Shown: positions 7,194 to 15,432 of the stretch, in pieces
Numbering within the stretch: the first letter of the stretch is position 1
Layout of the letters: the number at the start of each line of letters is the position of its first letter
NCBI GenBank assembly: GCA_035250485.1
Contig: DATFFB010000127.1
Span: forward strand, 1-24,833
Length of the DNA stretch: 24,833 nucleotides
Direction of reading: 5' to 3'
Origin: JACCTH01 sp035250485
GTDB taxonomy: Bacteria > Actinomycetota > Acidimicrobiia > Spongiisociales > ZC4RG35
Position numbers and translations under genes: made by a program
The notes under the pieces: generated by a model
What the model was told of the DNA's origin: nothing
Database searches by the model: none
What the model saw: the letters and a program-made list of their open reading frames with translations, nothing else

Positions 7194-7819
7194 CGCATAG
7201 TTCCGAAGGGCCGTTGCTCGATTGGAATTCAGCCTATGTCGACAAGTGGGCGCCTTGGGACATCGGGCGGCCACAACCGGTCTGGATCGACGTTGCCGAC
7301 GAGATCACCTCGCCAGTCCTCGACAGTGGTTGTGGAACCGGCGAGCACGCCCTGATGCTCGCCGAGCGGGGTCATGATGTGCTCGGGATCGACATCTCTC
7401 CCCGGGCTATCGAACTGGCAAAAGAAAAGGCGACTCAGCGGGGATTGGATGCCGACTTTCGCGTCGGCGACGTCCTCGAGCTCGGCCGTCTCGGGCGGCG
7501 ATTCGCCACGGTCATCGACTCGGCCGTGTTCCACGTATTCGGCGACGTCGAGCGAGCGCGATACATCAAGAGTTTGGCCTCGGGCCTCGACCCGGGAGGA
7601 ATGCTCTTTCTCCTGGTCTTCTCCGAGCACACACCCGGTGAGGATGGACCCCGGCGAGTGACGCAAGCAGAGTTGCGGATGGCCTTTGCGCATGGATGGG
7701 ACGTGCGCCAGATCGAGGCCGCCTTGATCGACGTGCGGGAGGATTACGGCCTCGACCCCGCTCGCGCATGGCTCGCTCGCATCGCCAGAACCGCCGCCAC
7801 CCCAGGTTCTGCAACTTAG
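7190..7819 (+). CDS. Class I SAM-dependent methyltransferase, substrate unknown
   Basis: A 209-residue Rossmann-fold methyltransferase. Motif I is VLDSGCGTGEHAL (43-55), the acidic ribose-binding loop is GIDIS (66-70), and Asp94 in VGDVLEL fits the adenine-contacting position. An N-terminal WDIGRPQP motif (23-30) is shared with thiopurine-methyltransferase-like proteins of the Methyltransf_25/TPMT group. It overlaps tgt by four bases (ATGA), so it belongs to the queA-tgt operon. A link to tRNA modification is possible from this position but is not supported by any motif; a small-molecule substrate is equally likely. Confidence 0.85.
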   Translation: MTHSSEGPLLDWNSAYVDKWAPWDIGRPQPVWIDVADEITSPVLDSGCGTGEHALMLAERGHDVLGIDISPRAIELAKEKATQRGLDADFRVGDVLELGRLGRRFATVIDSAVFHVFGDVERARYIKSLASGLDPGGMLFLLVFSEHTPGEDGPRRVTQAELRMAFAHGWDVRQIEAALIDVREDYGLDPARAWLARIARTAATPGSAT

Positions 7820-7885
7820 TTTTCCCGGCCCTTCGGGCTAAGCTCGCCCGGCTCCGTAGGTTGTTCCAGTTCCGAGGTTTTCTCG

Positions 7886-8188
7886 TTGATCGACATGATT
7901 TTCCTATCCACCGCGCCTGCCACCGGCAGCCCCATCGGCAGCTTTGTGTTCCTGGCGGTGATGCTGGCCGTCTTCTATTTCCTGATCCTGCGTCCCCAGC
8001 GAGCACGAATGCGGGCTCAGCAAAACCTCAGCGCGTCGTTAGCCGTCGGTGACCGGGTGCAGACGATCGGCGGTATTCAAGGAATAGTTCGCTCCCTCGA
8101 CGACGACTCCGCCGTGATCGAGGTAGAGCAGGGCCGGATCCGGGTGGCTCGCCGGGCAATCAGCAGCAAGCTCGAACCAAAGGAGTAA
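7886..8188 (+). CDS. yajC: Sec translocon accessory protein YajC
   Basis: Small inner-membrane protein that forms an auxiliary complex with SecD and SecF. It is 100 residues from the TTG at 7886 or 97 from the ATG at 7895. A single transmembrane helix (about 18-36) is followed by the family signature FLILRPQRARMRAQQNL and a small cytoplasmic beta domain (VGDRVQTIGGIQGIV). A GAGG box at 7874-7877 sits eight bases before the TTG but 17 before the ATG, so I prefer the TTG, with the ATG as the alternative. The 66-bp gap before it holds a weak TAGGTT at 7857-7862 that could be a -10 box, and a four-pair GCCC/GGGC hairpin without a T run. The gene leads the yajC-secD-secF cluster. Confidence 0.92.
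   Translation: MIDMIFLSTAPATGSPIGSFVFLAVMLAVFYFLILRPQRARMRAQQNLSASLAVGDRVQTIGGIQGIVRSLDDDSAVIEVEQGRIRVARRAISSKLEPKE
8181..8185 (+). promoter_or_regulatory. Ribosome binding site fixing the TTG start of secD
   Basis: AGGAG at the end of yajC, overlapping into its stop region, stands eight bases before the TTG at 8194. It supports TTG as the secD start codon, giving the expected N terminus MRRRLIGLALVLLIAWGG. Confidence 0.7.
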
Positions 8189-8193
8189 TCGAG

Positions 8194-9723
8194 TTGCGGC
8201 GGCGGTTGATCGGGCTCGCGCTCGTCCTTTTGATCGCCTGGGGTGGCCTGGCCGCATTGGTGAACCAGGGCATTCTCCCCAAGTTGGGCCTTGACCTGCA
8301 GGGGGGCACCTCCGTAGTCCTCACCGCTCCATCCGGCACCGACCAAGACGTTCTGGCGCAGGCGATCGAGATCATGAGGCGCCGGATCGAGGACGTGGGA
8401 GGAGTGGCCGAGCCGGATATCGCCATTTCGGGCGGCAACACTGTGCTCGTCCAGCTTCCCGGTGTGGAGGACGAGGAGCGAGCCCTCGACGCCATCGGAC
8501 AAACCGGCCAGCTCTCGTTTCGACCTGTCCTGGCGGCAACCCCGGGAAACGAGGGTCCCCTGGTTACCACCACCACTGCCGGGGAAACGACGACCACGGG
8601 TGGAGCGACGACTACCGAGGCACCGACTACTACCGAGGCGACGACCACCACTGCGGCGCCTACCACAACCACCACCCTTCCCCCGAATGTCGACCCCGAC
8701 ACGGGGCTCACGTTGGTCGACGACCCAGCCGCCGCCACTGCGTACCTGCCGGGAACCATCACCTCGGTCATCGGAGAGATCCCCGCGGTTCTCACAGTTG
8801 GACCAGCACAGTTGGTGGGAAGCGATGTGGCGGATGCCGTACCCGGTTTCAACCCTTCTAACGCCCAATGGGTGATCAATCTCGACCTCACCTCCGAGGG
8901 AGCGGACAAATTCGCCGAGATGACCGCGGCTGCCGCCACCCAATCGCAGGGAAGTCCGCAACGACAAATAGCCATCGTTCTCGACGGTGAGGTGATCGCC
9001 TCTCCGGCAGTAGCCGCCGACGTGGGGGCCGAAGGCATCACCGGGGGAAGGGCGCTCATCACTTTTGGCGCCGCTACCACCGATGAGCAGGCAGCCAAAG
9101 ACACCGCCGCCATCCTGCGCTATGGATCCCTCCCGGTTGCCTTCGAACGGTCGCAAGTGCAAAAGGTCTCCGCCACGCTCGGTTCCGATTCGCTGCGAGC
9201 GGGGCTCATCGCCGGCTACATCGGCTTGGCATTGGTGGCCATTCTCTTGCTCGCCTACTACCGGATGATGGGGGTAGTGGCGATCGTTGGCATCACTGTT
9301 TTCGGGGGCTTGCTGATTTCAACCTTTGCTCTTCTTTCCCGCTTGCAAGGCCTGACGCTCACCCTGGCCGGGGTGACCGGGGTGATCATCGCCCTCGGAA
9401 TCGCCGCGGATTCCTACATCGTCTACTTCGAGCGCATCAAGGAGGAGATTCGGGATGGCCGCAATGTTCGGTCGGCGGTGGATGAGGCATTCCGCCACGC
9501 CTTTCGGACCATCCTCACGGCCGATGCAGTTTCCATCCTCGGGGCGGGCCTGCTCTGGTTCTTGTCGGTGGGTCCGGTGAAAGGCTTCGCTCTCTCGCTG
9601 GGTCTCGCCACCTTGATTGACATCGTCGTGGCACGTTCATTCACCCGTCGCGCCATCTATTTGCTGGCCCGAACTCCTCTTGGGGAAAAGGGATGGCTCT
9701 CGATCCGTAGGACAGCCCAATGA
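8194..9723 (+). CDS. secD: Protein translocase subunit SecD
   Basis: Membrane protein that uses proton motive force to help pull secreted proteins out of the SecYEG channel. The 509 residues comprise TM1 (about 5-22), the GLDLQGGTS signature (32-40), a large extracytoplasmic P1 region, and five C-terminal helices beginning near SLRAGLIAGYIGLALVAILLL and including GIAADSYIVYFERIKEEIR. The signature motifs and the AFRTILTADAVSILGAGLLWFL stretch are intact. Residues 125-161 form an unusual linker in which 23 of 37 residues are Thr, inside the P1 region. Start is TTG with a strong AGGAG. It overlaps secF by four bases (ATGA). Confidence 0.96.
   Translation: MRRRLIGLALVLLIAWGGLAALVNQGILPKLGLDLQGGTSVVLTAPSGTDQDVLAQAIEIMRRRIEDVGGVAEPDIAISGGNTVLVQLPGVEDEERALDAIGQTGQLSFRPVLAATPGNEGPLVTTTTAGETTTTGGATTTEAPTTTEATTTTAAPTTTTTLPPNVDPDTGLTLVDDPAAATAYLPGTITSVIGEIPAVLTVGPAQLVGSDVADAVPGFNPSNAQWVINLDLTSEGADKFAEMTAAAATQSQGSPQRQIAIVLDGEVIASPAVAADVGAEGITGGRALITFGAATTDEQAAKDTAAILRYGSLPVAFERSQVQKVSATLGSDSLRAGLIAGYIGLALVAILLLAYYRMMGVVAIVGITVFGGLLISTFALLSRLQGLTLTLAGVTGVIIALGIAADSYIVYFERIKEEIRDGRNVRSAVDEAFRHAFRTILTADAVSILGAGLLWFLSVGPVKGFALSLGLATLIDIVVARSFTRRAIYLLARTPLGEKGWLSIRRTAQ
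8566..8676 (+). repeat. Low-complexity Thr-rich coding repeat in secD
   Basis: ACC/ACT/ACG-rich stretch encoding runs of three to five threonines separated by Ala, Gly, Glu and Pro (SecD residues 125-161). It looks like a flexible extracytoplasmic linker and resembles the Thr-rich tether of the lipoprotein at 18456. Codons are mixed, so selection for amino-acid composition is more likely than recent simple-repeat slippage. Confidence 0.8.
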
Positions 9724-10730
9724 GTTTCTTGAGGAGGCTTTCGCGGGGAGAGACGAAGTTCGACTTCGTCGGCAGACGGCGACTCTGGTTTCAAATCTCG
9801 GCGATCTTGATCCTGATCTCGCTCGGGTTCGTCGGCTTTCGGGGCCTCAATCTCGGGATCGAGTTTCGGGGAGGAACCACCATCAATTCCCCGAACACGA
9901 CCGGAGCGACGATCGAAGAGTTGCGGCTCCTTACCGATGAAGCGGGCGTGGAGGGAGCAGTAATCCAGTTGGTCAACGATGGTCAGGCGGTTCGCCTGCA
10001 GACACCGGCTTTGGAGCCGGAGACAGAGAGTGAACTGATCGATGACGTCGCGGCGCTGACTGGAACGGAGCGATCCGAAATCTCGATCGATTCGATCGGC
10101 CCCAGCTTTGGAGCATTGATCCTTCGCCAATCACTCGTTGCCCTGGCGGTATTTCTGGTGGCAGTGGCGCTCTTCATGAGTTGGCGCCTCGAATGGAAGA
10201 TGGCCGGATCCGGATTGGCCGCCCTGGTCCACGACATCATCATCACCGTTGGCGTCTACTCCATCACCTGGTTCGAGGTGACGCCGGCGACGGTCATTGC
10301 GCTCCTCACCATCCTCGGTTATTCCCTATACGACACCGTCGTGGTCTTCGACAAGGTTTCGGAACTTGCCGACGAGGCAGGACCCAAGGAGGACTATGGC
10401 GACGTCGTCAACCGAGCGATGAATCTCGTGCTGGGCCGTTCGCTCAACACTTCTCTCAGCTCGCTGCTCCCGGTCGGATCGATTTTGTTCGTGGGGTCTG
10501 TTGTCTTCGGTGCTTCCTCGCTGCGCGACTTTGCCCTCGCGCTCTTCGTGGGTCTCGCCGCCAGTACCTATTCCTCTATCTTCGTCGCGGCACCGATGCT
10601 GGCGGCTTGGAAGAAGGATGAGCCCCGGATCGGCAGTCGGCGGACCAAGGTCAGAACTGGTGCGCGCCCGAGCACTTTGGCGCCAGCGCGCCCCCGTCCG
10701 GCCCCGCGGCCGCCCAAGGGTCGGCGCTAG
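9720..10730 (+). CDS. secF: Protein translocase subunit SecF
   Basis: Partner of SecD in the proton-driven export complex; belongs to the RND-like SecD/SecF family. The 336 residues have TM1 (about 24-42) followed by the signature GIEFRGGTTINSP, a P4 extracytoplasmic domain, and five further helices. Family motifs include ALVHDIIITVGVYSI and LTILGYSLYDTVVVFDKV, with the C-terminal LNTSLSSLLPV segment. The tail is basic and Pro/Arg-rich (from about 300), predicted cytoplasmic. The ATG overlaps the secD stop (ATGA). Confidence 0.96.
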   Translation: MSFLRRLSRGETKFDFVGRRRLWFQISAILILISLGFVGFRGLNLGIEFRGGTTINSPNTTGATIEELRLLTDEAGVEGAVIQLVNDGQAVRLQTPALEPETESELIDDVAALTGTERSEISIDSIGPSFGALILRQSLVALAVFLVAVALFMSWRLEWKMAGSGLAALVHDIIITVGVYSITWFEVTPATVIALLTILGYSLYDTVVVFDKVSELADEAGPKEDYGDVVNRAMNLVLGRSLNTSLSSLLPVGSILFVGSVVFGASSLRDFALALFVGLAASTYSSIFVAAPMLAAWKKDEPRIGSRRTKVRTGARPSTLAPARPRPAPRPPKGRR

Positions 10731-10737
10731 CAGTCGG

Positions 10738-10743
10738 TAGAAT
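10738..10743 (+). promoter_or_regulatory. Candidate -10 box (TAGAAT) of a leaderless apt
   Basis: TAGAAT fits TAnnnT and ends exactly six bases before the apt GTG, placing transcription start at the G of the start codon. No ribosome binding site lies between. The 19-bp gap after secF has room for little else. No -35 element was recognised. Confidence 0.4.
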
Positions 10744-10749
10744 TCCGGG

Positions 10750-11265
10750 GTGAACCTCGCCTCTCTCGTCCGGGACATTCCCGACTTCCCTGAGCCAGGC
10801 ATCGTCTTCAAGGACATCACCCCGGTTCTGGCCGATCATGGGGCGTTCGGGGAGCTGGTGGCCGCCCTGGCCGATGCGTACCGTCAAATGCCGATCGATA
10901 AGGTGGCGGGGATCGAGGCCCGTGGATTTACCCTGGCCGCACCGGTTGCTCTCGAGCTCGGGGCCGGTTTCGTGCCGCTCCGCAAGCCCGGCAAACTCCC
11001 CTGGACCACTATCAATCAGGCGTACAACCTCGAGTACGGCGCCGATGCCCTGGAGATGCATGTCGATGCTATTGGGGCGGGTGAGCAAGTACTCATCGTC
11101 GACGACGTGATCGCCACCGGTGGCACGGCCGCGGCGGCGGTGAACCTCATCGAACGCGTGGGAGGCAAGATCGCGGGCCTGGCCGTCTTCATCGAGCTCG
11201 GATTCCTCAACGGGCGGGCTGCCATCGACGGAGTTCCGTTTCATGCCCTCATCCGCTACGACTGA
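10750..11265 (+). CDS. apt: Adenine phosphoribosyltransferase
   Basis: Salvages adenine with PRPP to give AMP. The 171-residue length is standard. The N-terminal IPDFPEPGIVFKDITPVL segment (10-27), GIEARGF (54-60), the flexible-loop motif RKPGKLPW (78-85) and the PRPP-binding loop VLIVDDVIATGGTA (114-127) are all present. The GTG start has no ribosome binding site but is preceded by TAGAAT at leaderless spacing. Its 3' end overlaps rel by 23 bp. The secDF-apt-rel order is conserved in Gram-positive bacteria and puts purine salvage beside the nucleotide alarmone enzyme. Confidence 0.96.
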   Translation: MNLASLVRDIPDFPEPGIVFKDITPVLADHGAFGELVAALADAYRQMPIDKVAGIEARGFTLAAPVALELGAGFVPLRKPGKLPWTTINQAYNLEYGADALEMHVDAIGAGEQVLIVDDVIATGGTAAAAVNLIERVGGKIAGLAVFIELGFLNGRAAIDGVPFHALIRYD

Positions 11266-13408
11266 GGCTGCTCTCGGCCTGATCGAGGCGGCTCACCGAC
11301 GCCACTTTCCCGAAGCCGACTTCAAGCTGATCGAGTCTGCTTATCGGGTGGCCGAGAAGGCCCACCGGGGACAGGTACGCAAGTCGGGGGACCCGTTCAT
11401 CACCCACCCCGTGGCGGTTACCGAGATCCTGGCCGAGTACGGCCTTGATTCGACGACTTTGGCCGCCTCGCTCCTCCATGACACCGTCGAGGACACCAAC
11501 CTCACCCTGGGCCAGATCGAAAAGCAGTTCGGCGCCGAAGTTGCCCAGTTGATCGACGGCGTCACCAAGCTCGATCGAATTCAGTACTCCTCGCCCCAAG
11601 AGGCGCAGGCAGCGACCATCCGCAAGATGGTGGTGGCCATGGCCCAGGACGTCCGGGTCTTGCTTATGAAGTTGGCCGATCGCCTCCACAACATTCGAAC
11701 CGTCTCCGCCTTGCGCTTGGAAAAGCAGCAGAGGGTGGCATTGGAGACACTCGACGTATACGTCCCCCTCGCCCATCGGCTTGGGGTTCAGGAGATCAAG
11801 CATGAGCTCGAGGACCGTTGCTTTGAAATCCTGGAGCCGGGGATTTACGCCGAGGTACAAGCCAAACTCGACGAAAGGTCACCGGAGCGAGAGGTCTTCA
11901 TCGAGAAGGTGATTTCGGAGCTGGAGGCGGCGCTGAGCGATTCGGGTATCCCGGCCCGGGTCACCGGTCGACCAAAGCACCAATACTCGATCTATCGCAA
12001 GATGGTCGAGAGCCAGCGGGGGTTCGAGGAGATCTTCGACCTGATCGGGATCAGAATCATCACCAACGACCTGCGGAATTGCTATGCCGCCCTGGGGTTG
12101 GTCCATTCGAAGTGGGTCCCGGTCTCCGGTCGCTTCAAAGACTTCATCGCCATGCCCAAGGTCAACCTCTACCAGAGCCTGCATACGACCGTCATCGGGC
12201 CCGATGGCAAACCTCTCGAGATCCAGATTCGAACAGAGGAGATGCACCGCCTGGCGGAGTCCGGGATCGCCGCTCACTGGCGGTACAAAGAGGGCTCGTC
12301 GGCGAGTGACACCCCCTGGATCGGTGATATCCGAACGCTGCTTGAAACCGAGGACCCCGAGGAATTCCTCGCCAACCTCAAGCTCGACTTCTATCGCGAC
12401 GAGGTCTTCGCCCTCACCCCGGCCGGGGATGTGAAGGTGCTACCCCGTTCCGCCACTGCGATCGATTTCGCCTATGCGGTTCACACTGAGGTCGGTAACC
12501 GTTGCGTCGGGGTTCGGATCAATGGCCGTCTGCTGCCCCTTTCGACGAAACTCGAGTCGGGCGACATCGTCGAAGTGATCCTTTCCAAGGCGGTAGACGC
12601 CGGACCCAGCCTCGACTGGCTCAATTCCGTGCGGACGCCAAGGGCGAAGTCGAAGATCAAGGCGTTCTTCTCCCGCGAGCGGCGAGAACAGGCGGTTGGT
12701 GAGGGCAAGGAGTTGCTGGGGGCAGCCATTCGCAAGGAAGGATTAGGGCTTACCGCTCACGCCCGCGACGAGTACCTCGCCCAAATTGCCACCGATCTCG
12801 GAAAGACCGACCTCGAGGGTCTGCTGATCGCCATCGGCGATGGTTCGATTCTGGCCTCCACAGTGGTCAATCGGCTGGTTCGCCTGGTAAGACCGGATGA
12901 GGAGCCAGAGGACCTACTCGCCCCGCCCCGTCCCCGGAAGCGATCATCAGCCCCGGGACCGGCGATCATCGTGGAAGGGATGGAGGACATGCTGGTCCAC
13001 ATCGCCCGTTGCTGTGCTCCGGTGCCGGGGGACCCCATCGTTGGATTCATCACCGTGGGCCGCGGGGTTTCGGTCCATCAAGCCGACTGCACCAATATCG
13101 CCGACCTCAATGACAGCCGCCTGGTGGAGGTTTCCTGGCCACCGGACCGGGTCGGTACTTTCGCAGTGTGGATCCAAGTGGAGGCTCTCGACCGCACCCG
13201 CCTCTTGCGCGATGTCACCGCCGCCATCTCCGACCTCGGCGGCAACATCGTCGCCTCGTCCTCGGTGACGGGCAGAGACCGGGTGGCCATTCTTCGCTAC
13301 GAGGTCGAACTCTCCGATCCCGGTGCCTTGCCCCGGCTTTTGGCCGATCTGAAAGGGGTAGACGGGGTGTTTGCCTCCTACCGACTCGTCACCGAGCCCG
13401 AGGCTTAG
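11243..13408 (+). CDS. relA: Bifunctional (p)ppGpp synthetase/hydrolase Rel
   Basis: Stringent-response enzyme that makes and degrades (p)ppGpp. The 721 residues carry, in order: an HD hydrolase domain with His55 and HDTVED (79-84); a synthetase domain with RFKD (297-300) and the YQSLHTTV/EIQIRT elements; a TGS domain (about 387-448); a region with the conserved Cys590-Cys591 (ARCCAPVPGD); and a C-terminal ACT domain (about 645-718). RxKD in place of ExDD, and an intact HD motif, mark a bifunctional Rel rather than a synthesis-only RelA. The ATG lies inside the end of apt, with a CGGAG nine bases upstream. It abuts the metallo-hydrolase gene with no gap. Confidence 0.96.
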   Translation: MPSSATTEAALGLIEAAHRRHFPEADFKLIESAYRVAEKAHRGQVRKSGDPFITHPVAVTEILAEYGLDSTTLAASLLHDTVEDTNLTLGQIEKQFGAEVAQLIDGVTKLDRIQYSSPQEAQAATIRKMVVAMAQDVRVLLMKLADRLHNIRTVSALRLEKQQRVALETLDVYVPLAHRLGVQEIKHELEDRCFEILEPGIYAEVQAKLDERSPEREVFIEKVISELEAALSDSGIPARVTGRPKHQYSIYRKMVESQRGFEEIFDLIGIRIITNDLRNCYAALGLVHSKWVPVSGRFKDFIAMPKVNLYQSLHTTVIGPDGKPLEIQIRTEEMHRLAESGIAAHWRYKEGSSASDTPWIGDIRTLLETEDPEEFLANLKLDFYRDEVFALTPAGDVKVLPRSATAIDFAYAVHTEVGNRCVGVRINGRLLPLSTKLESGDIVEVILSKAVDAGPSLDWLNSVRTPRAKSKIKAFFSRERREQAVGEGKELLGAAIRKEGLGLTAHARDEYLAQIATDLGKTDLEGLLIAIGDGSILASTVVNRLVRLVRPDEEPEDLLAPPRPRKRSSAPGPAIIVEGMEDMLVHIARCCAPVPGDPIVGFITVGRGVSVHQADCTNIADLNDSRLVEVSWPPDRVGTFAVWIQVEALDRTRLLRDVTAAISDLGGNIVASSSVTGRDRVAILRYEVELSDPGALPRLLADLKGVDGVFASYRLVTEPEA

Positions 13409-14053
13409 GTGCTGATCCTCACCCGCCCGCTCTGGGTCGCCCAGACGAATACCTATGTGATAGCGCAAGACAAAGGAGGGCCGGCAGTGGTAATCGATGC
13501 TCCTCCCGACGACGACGCCATCGGCCGGCTGCTGAACGATCACGACCTCGCTCCGGCGGCCCTGCTGTTGACACACGGTCACATCGATCACATGGGAGGC
13601 GCCGGCCCCTTTCAGCGGCGAACGGGAGCCGCCGTCCACGTCCATCCCGACGACGATTACCTGACGCTCGAACCGGCTCGCCAGCTTCAGGGGCTCTTCG
13701 GGACGAGCCCGCTTGGTGATTGGGCGCCGCCCGAGGTCAGAACCGACCTGAACGATGCCGAGCTCCTTGACTTGGCGGGTTTCGTCCTCGAGGTGCGCCA
13801 TACCCCCGGGCATACTCCCGGCCACTGCTGTTTTTACCTCTCCGCCCAGGAAACCCTCTTTTCGGGCGACCAACTCTTCGCTCGTTCCGTGGGCCGCACC
13901 GATCTCCCCGGGGGTGACTGGGAGACGCTGCTTTCTTCGATGAAGAGTCGCGTCCTCGACCTGCCCGACGAGACGCAAGTCCTCCCCGGGCACGGTCCGC
14001 AGACGACGATAGGGGCTGAACGCAGGCACAACCCTTTCCTGCAGGGCATCTAA
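13409..14053 (+). CDS. Metallo-beta-lactamase fold hydrolase, glyoxalase II-like
   Basis: A 214-residue cytosolic hydrolase with the full dinuclear metal site: THGHIDH (His56, His58, Asp60, His61), His135 in HTPGHTPGH, Asp154 in FSGDQLF and His195 in LPGHG. This pattern fits hydroxyacylglutathione hydrolase-like thioesterases, but actinomycetes use mycothiol rather than glutathione, so the physiological substrate is open. A homologue occupies the same place between rel and hisS in mycobacteria. The GTG directly follows the rel stop, with GAGG five bases upstream, so the two are co-transcribed. Confidence 0.9.
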   Translation: MLILTRPLWVAQTNTYVIAQDKGGPAVVIDAPPDDDAIGRLLNDHDLAPAALLLTHGHIDHMGGAGPFQRRTGAAVHVHPDDDYLTLEPARQLQGLFGTSPLGDWAPPEVRTDLNDAELLDLAGFVLEVRHTPGHTPGHCCFYLSAQETLFSGDQLFARSVGRTDLPGGDWETLLSSMKSRVLDLPDETQVLPGHGPQTTIGAERRHNPFLQGI

Positions 14054-14073
14054 TTAGCCTGACCCCTCCGATT

Positions 14074-15432
14074 GTGAGCCCTTCTCCATCCACGCCCGTT
14101 CGACCCCGAACCATGCCGGGGGTGATGGAGCTCTTGCCGATGGATCAGGCCGCCTTCCAGGAAATGCTGGACATCATCAGGAGAGGGTTCGAGATCTATG
14201 GCTTCCTGCCTATTGCCACTCCGACTATGGAGTTGGCCGAACTCCTGTTGCGCAAGACCGGAGGCGAAACCGAACGTCAGGTGTATCTGGCGCAATCGAG
14301 TGGAGCTGCCGATCAGGGCGAAGAACCCGATCTGGCGCTGCGATTCGATCTGACGGTGCCCCTGGCGCGCTATGTAGCCGAACACCGGAACGAGCTCACG
14401 TTCCCTTTCCGTCGCTATCAGATGCAGCCGGTCTTTCGCGGCGAGCGTCCTCAACAGGGAAGGTTCCGGGAGTTCTACCAATGCGATATCGACGTCGTGG
14501 GCCAGGACAGCCTCAGCCTCCGCTACGACGCGGAGATCCCGGCCGTGATCGACACCGTGTTCGCCAACCTGGGGATCGGAGAATTCACGATCGGGATCAG
14601 CAACCGAAGGCTTCTCGCCGGCTTGATGACCAGCCTCGATATGGAATCGGACGATGCCATGATGCGCGAGCTCGACAAGCTGTCGCGGCGGGGGCCAGAT
14701 GAAGTGATTGCGTCGCTCCGCCAGCGCGGGGCTTCGGAGACGGGCGCACCGCGGCTGGTGGAGCTGGCGGGGCGCGGAGTGGTGACCGGAGAGGGCGCAT
14801 TGGCCCTGCTCGATGAGCTGGGAGCATATGGCCCCGGTCTCGAGCAGGGAATCGGCGAGGTCGGGGAGGTGCTGTCGCTGCTCGGGCAGCTGGGAGTTCC
14901 CTCGCATCGCTTTGGTCTCGATCTTGGGATCGCCCGCGGCCTCGATTACTACACGGGAACCGTCTACGAGACCACTCTCGTGGCTCACCCCGAGCTCGGC
15001 AGCATTTGCTCGGGCGGTCGGTACGACGACCTCGCCGGCCACTACACCGACCGTAGGCTCCCCGGAGTCGGGATCTCGATTGGTCTTTCCCGGCTCTTTT
15101 GGCAGCTGCGGGCGGCCGGCATCCTTCCCGCTCCCAGGAGCCCCGTCACCGCGTTGGTTGCCCTCATCGACGATGAGGGCTTGGAAGCGGCGCTGCAGAT
15201 CGCGGCCGACCTTCGCACCAGCGGGATCAATACCGAGTCGTCGCTCGAACCTCGCAAGCTCGCCCAACAGCTGAAGTACGCCGACCGCAGCGGGATCGAG
15301 GTAGTGGTGCTGGCCGGGCCCGAGGAGCGGACGAAAGGTGAGGTCCTGGTCCGCAATTTATCCCGGCAGAGCCAGGAATTCGTCGCTCGCGCCAACGTCG
15401 CCGAGGCCGTATCGCGGATGAGAAGCGTGTGA
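14074..15432 (+). CDS. hisS: Histidyl-tRNA synthetase
   Basis: Class II synthetase that charges tRNA-His. The 452 residues begin with a short extension before the family start RPRTMPGVMELLP. Motif 2 lies in FRRYQMQPVFRGERPQQGRFREFYQCDIDVVG, the histidine-binding motif is LDYYTGTVYE, and motif 3 includes CSGGRYDDL and GVGISIGLSRL. The C-terminal anticodon domain starts near VTALVALID. The GTG at 14074 is the only start that keeps RPRT; no ribosome binding site is seen. A TAGCCT at 14055-14060 could be a -10 box, 13 bases upstream. Its stop overlaps aspS (GTGA). Confidence 0.95.
   Translation: MSPSPSTPVRPRTMPGVMELLPMDQAAFQEMLDIIRRGFEIYGFLPIATPTMELAELLLRKTGGETERQVYLAQSSGAADQGEEPDLALRFDLTVPLARYVAEHRNELTFPFRRYQMQPVFRGERPQQGRFREFYQCDIDVVGQDSLSLRYDAEIPAVIDTVFANLGIGEFTIGISNRRLLAGLMTSLDMESDDAMMRELDKLSRRGPDEVIASLRQRGASETGAPRLVELAGRGVVTGEGALALLDELGAYGPGLEQGIGEVGEVLSLLGQLGVPSHRFGLDLGIARGLDYYTGTVYETTLVAHPELGSICSGGRYDDLAGHYTDRRLPGVGISIGLSRLFWQLRAAGILPAPRSPVTALVALIDDEGLEAALQIAADLRTSGINTESSLEPRKLAQQLKYADRSGIEVVVLAGPEERTKGEVLVRNLSRQSQEFVARANVAEAVSRMRSV

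Noticed and set aside
7828..7838. Hairpin GCCC-TTC-GGGC before yajC as a terminator
   Set aside because: Only four base pairs and no following T run; such short GC stems are common by chance in this composition.
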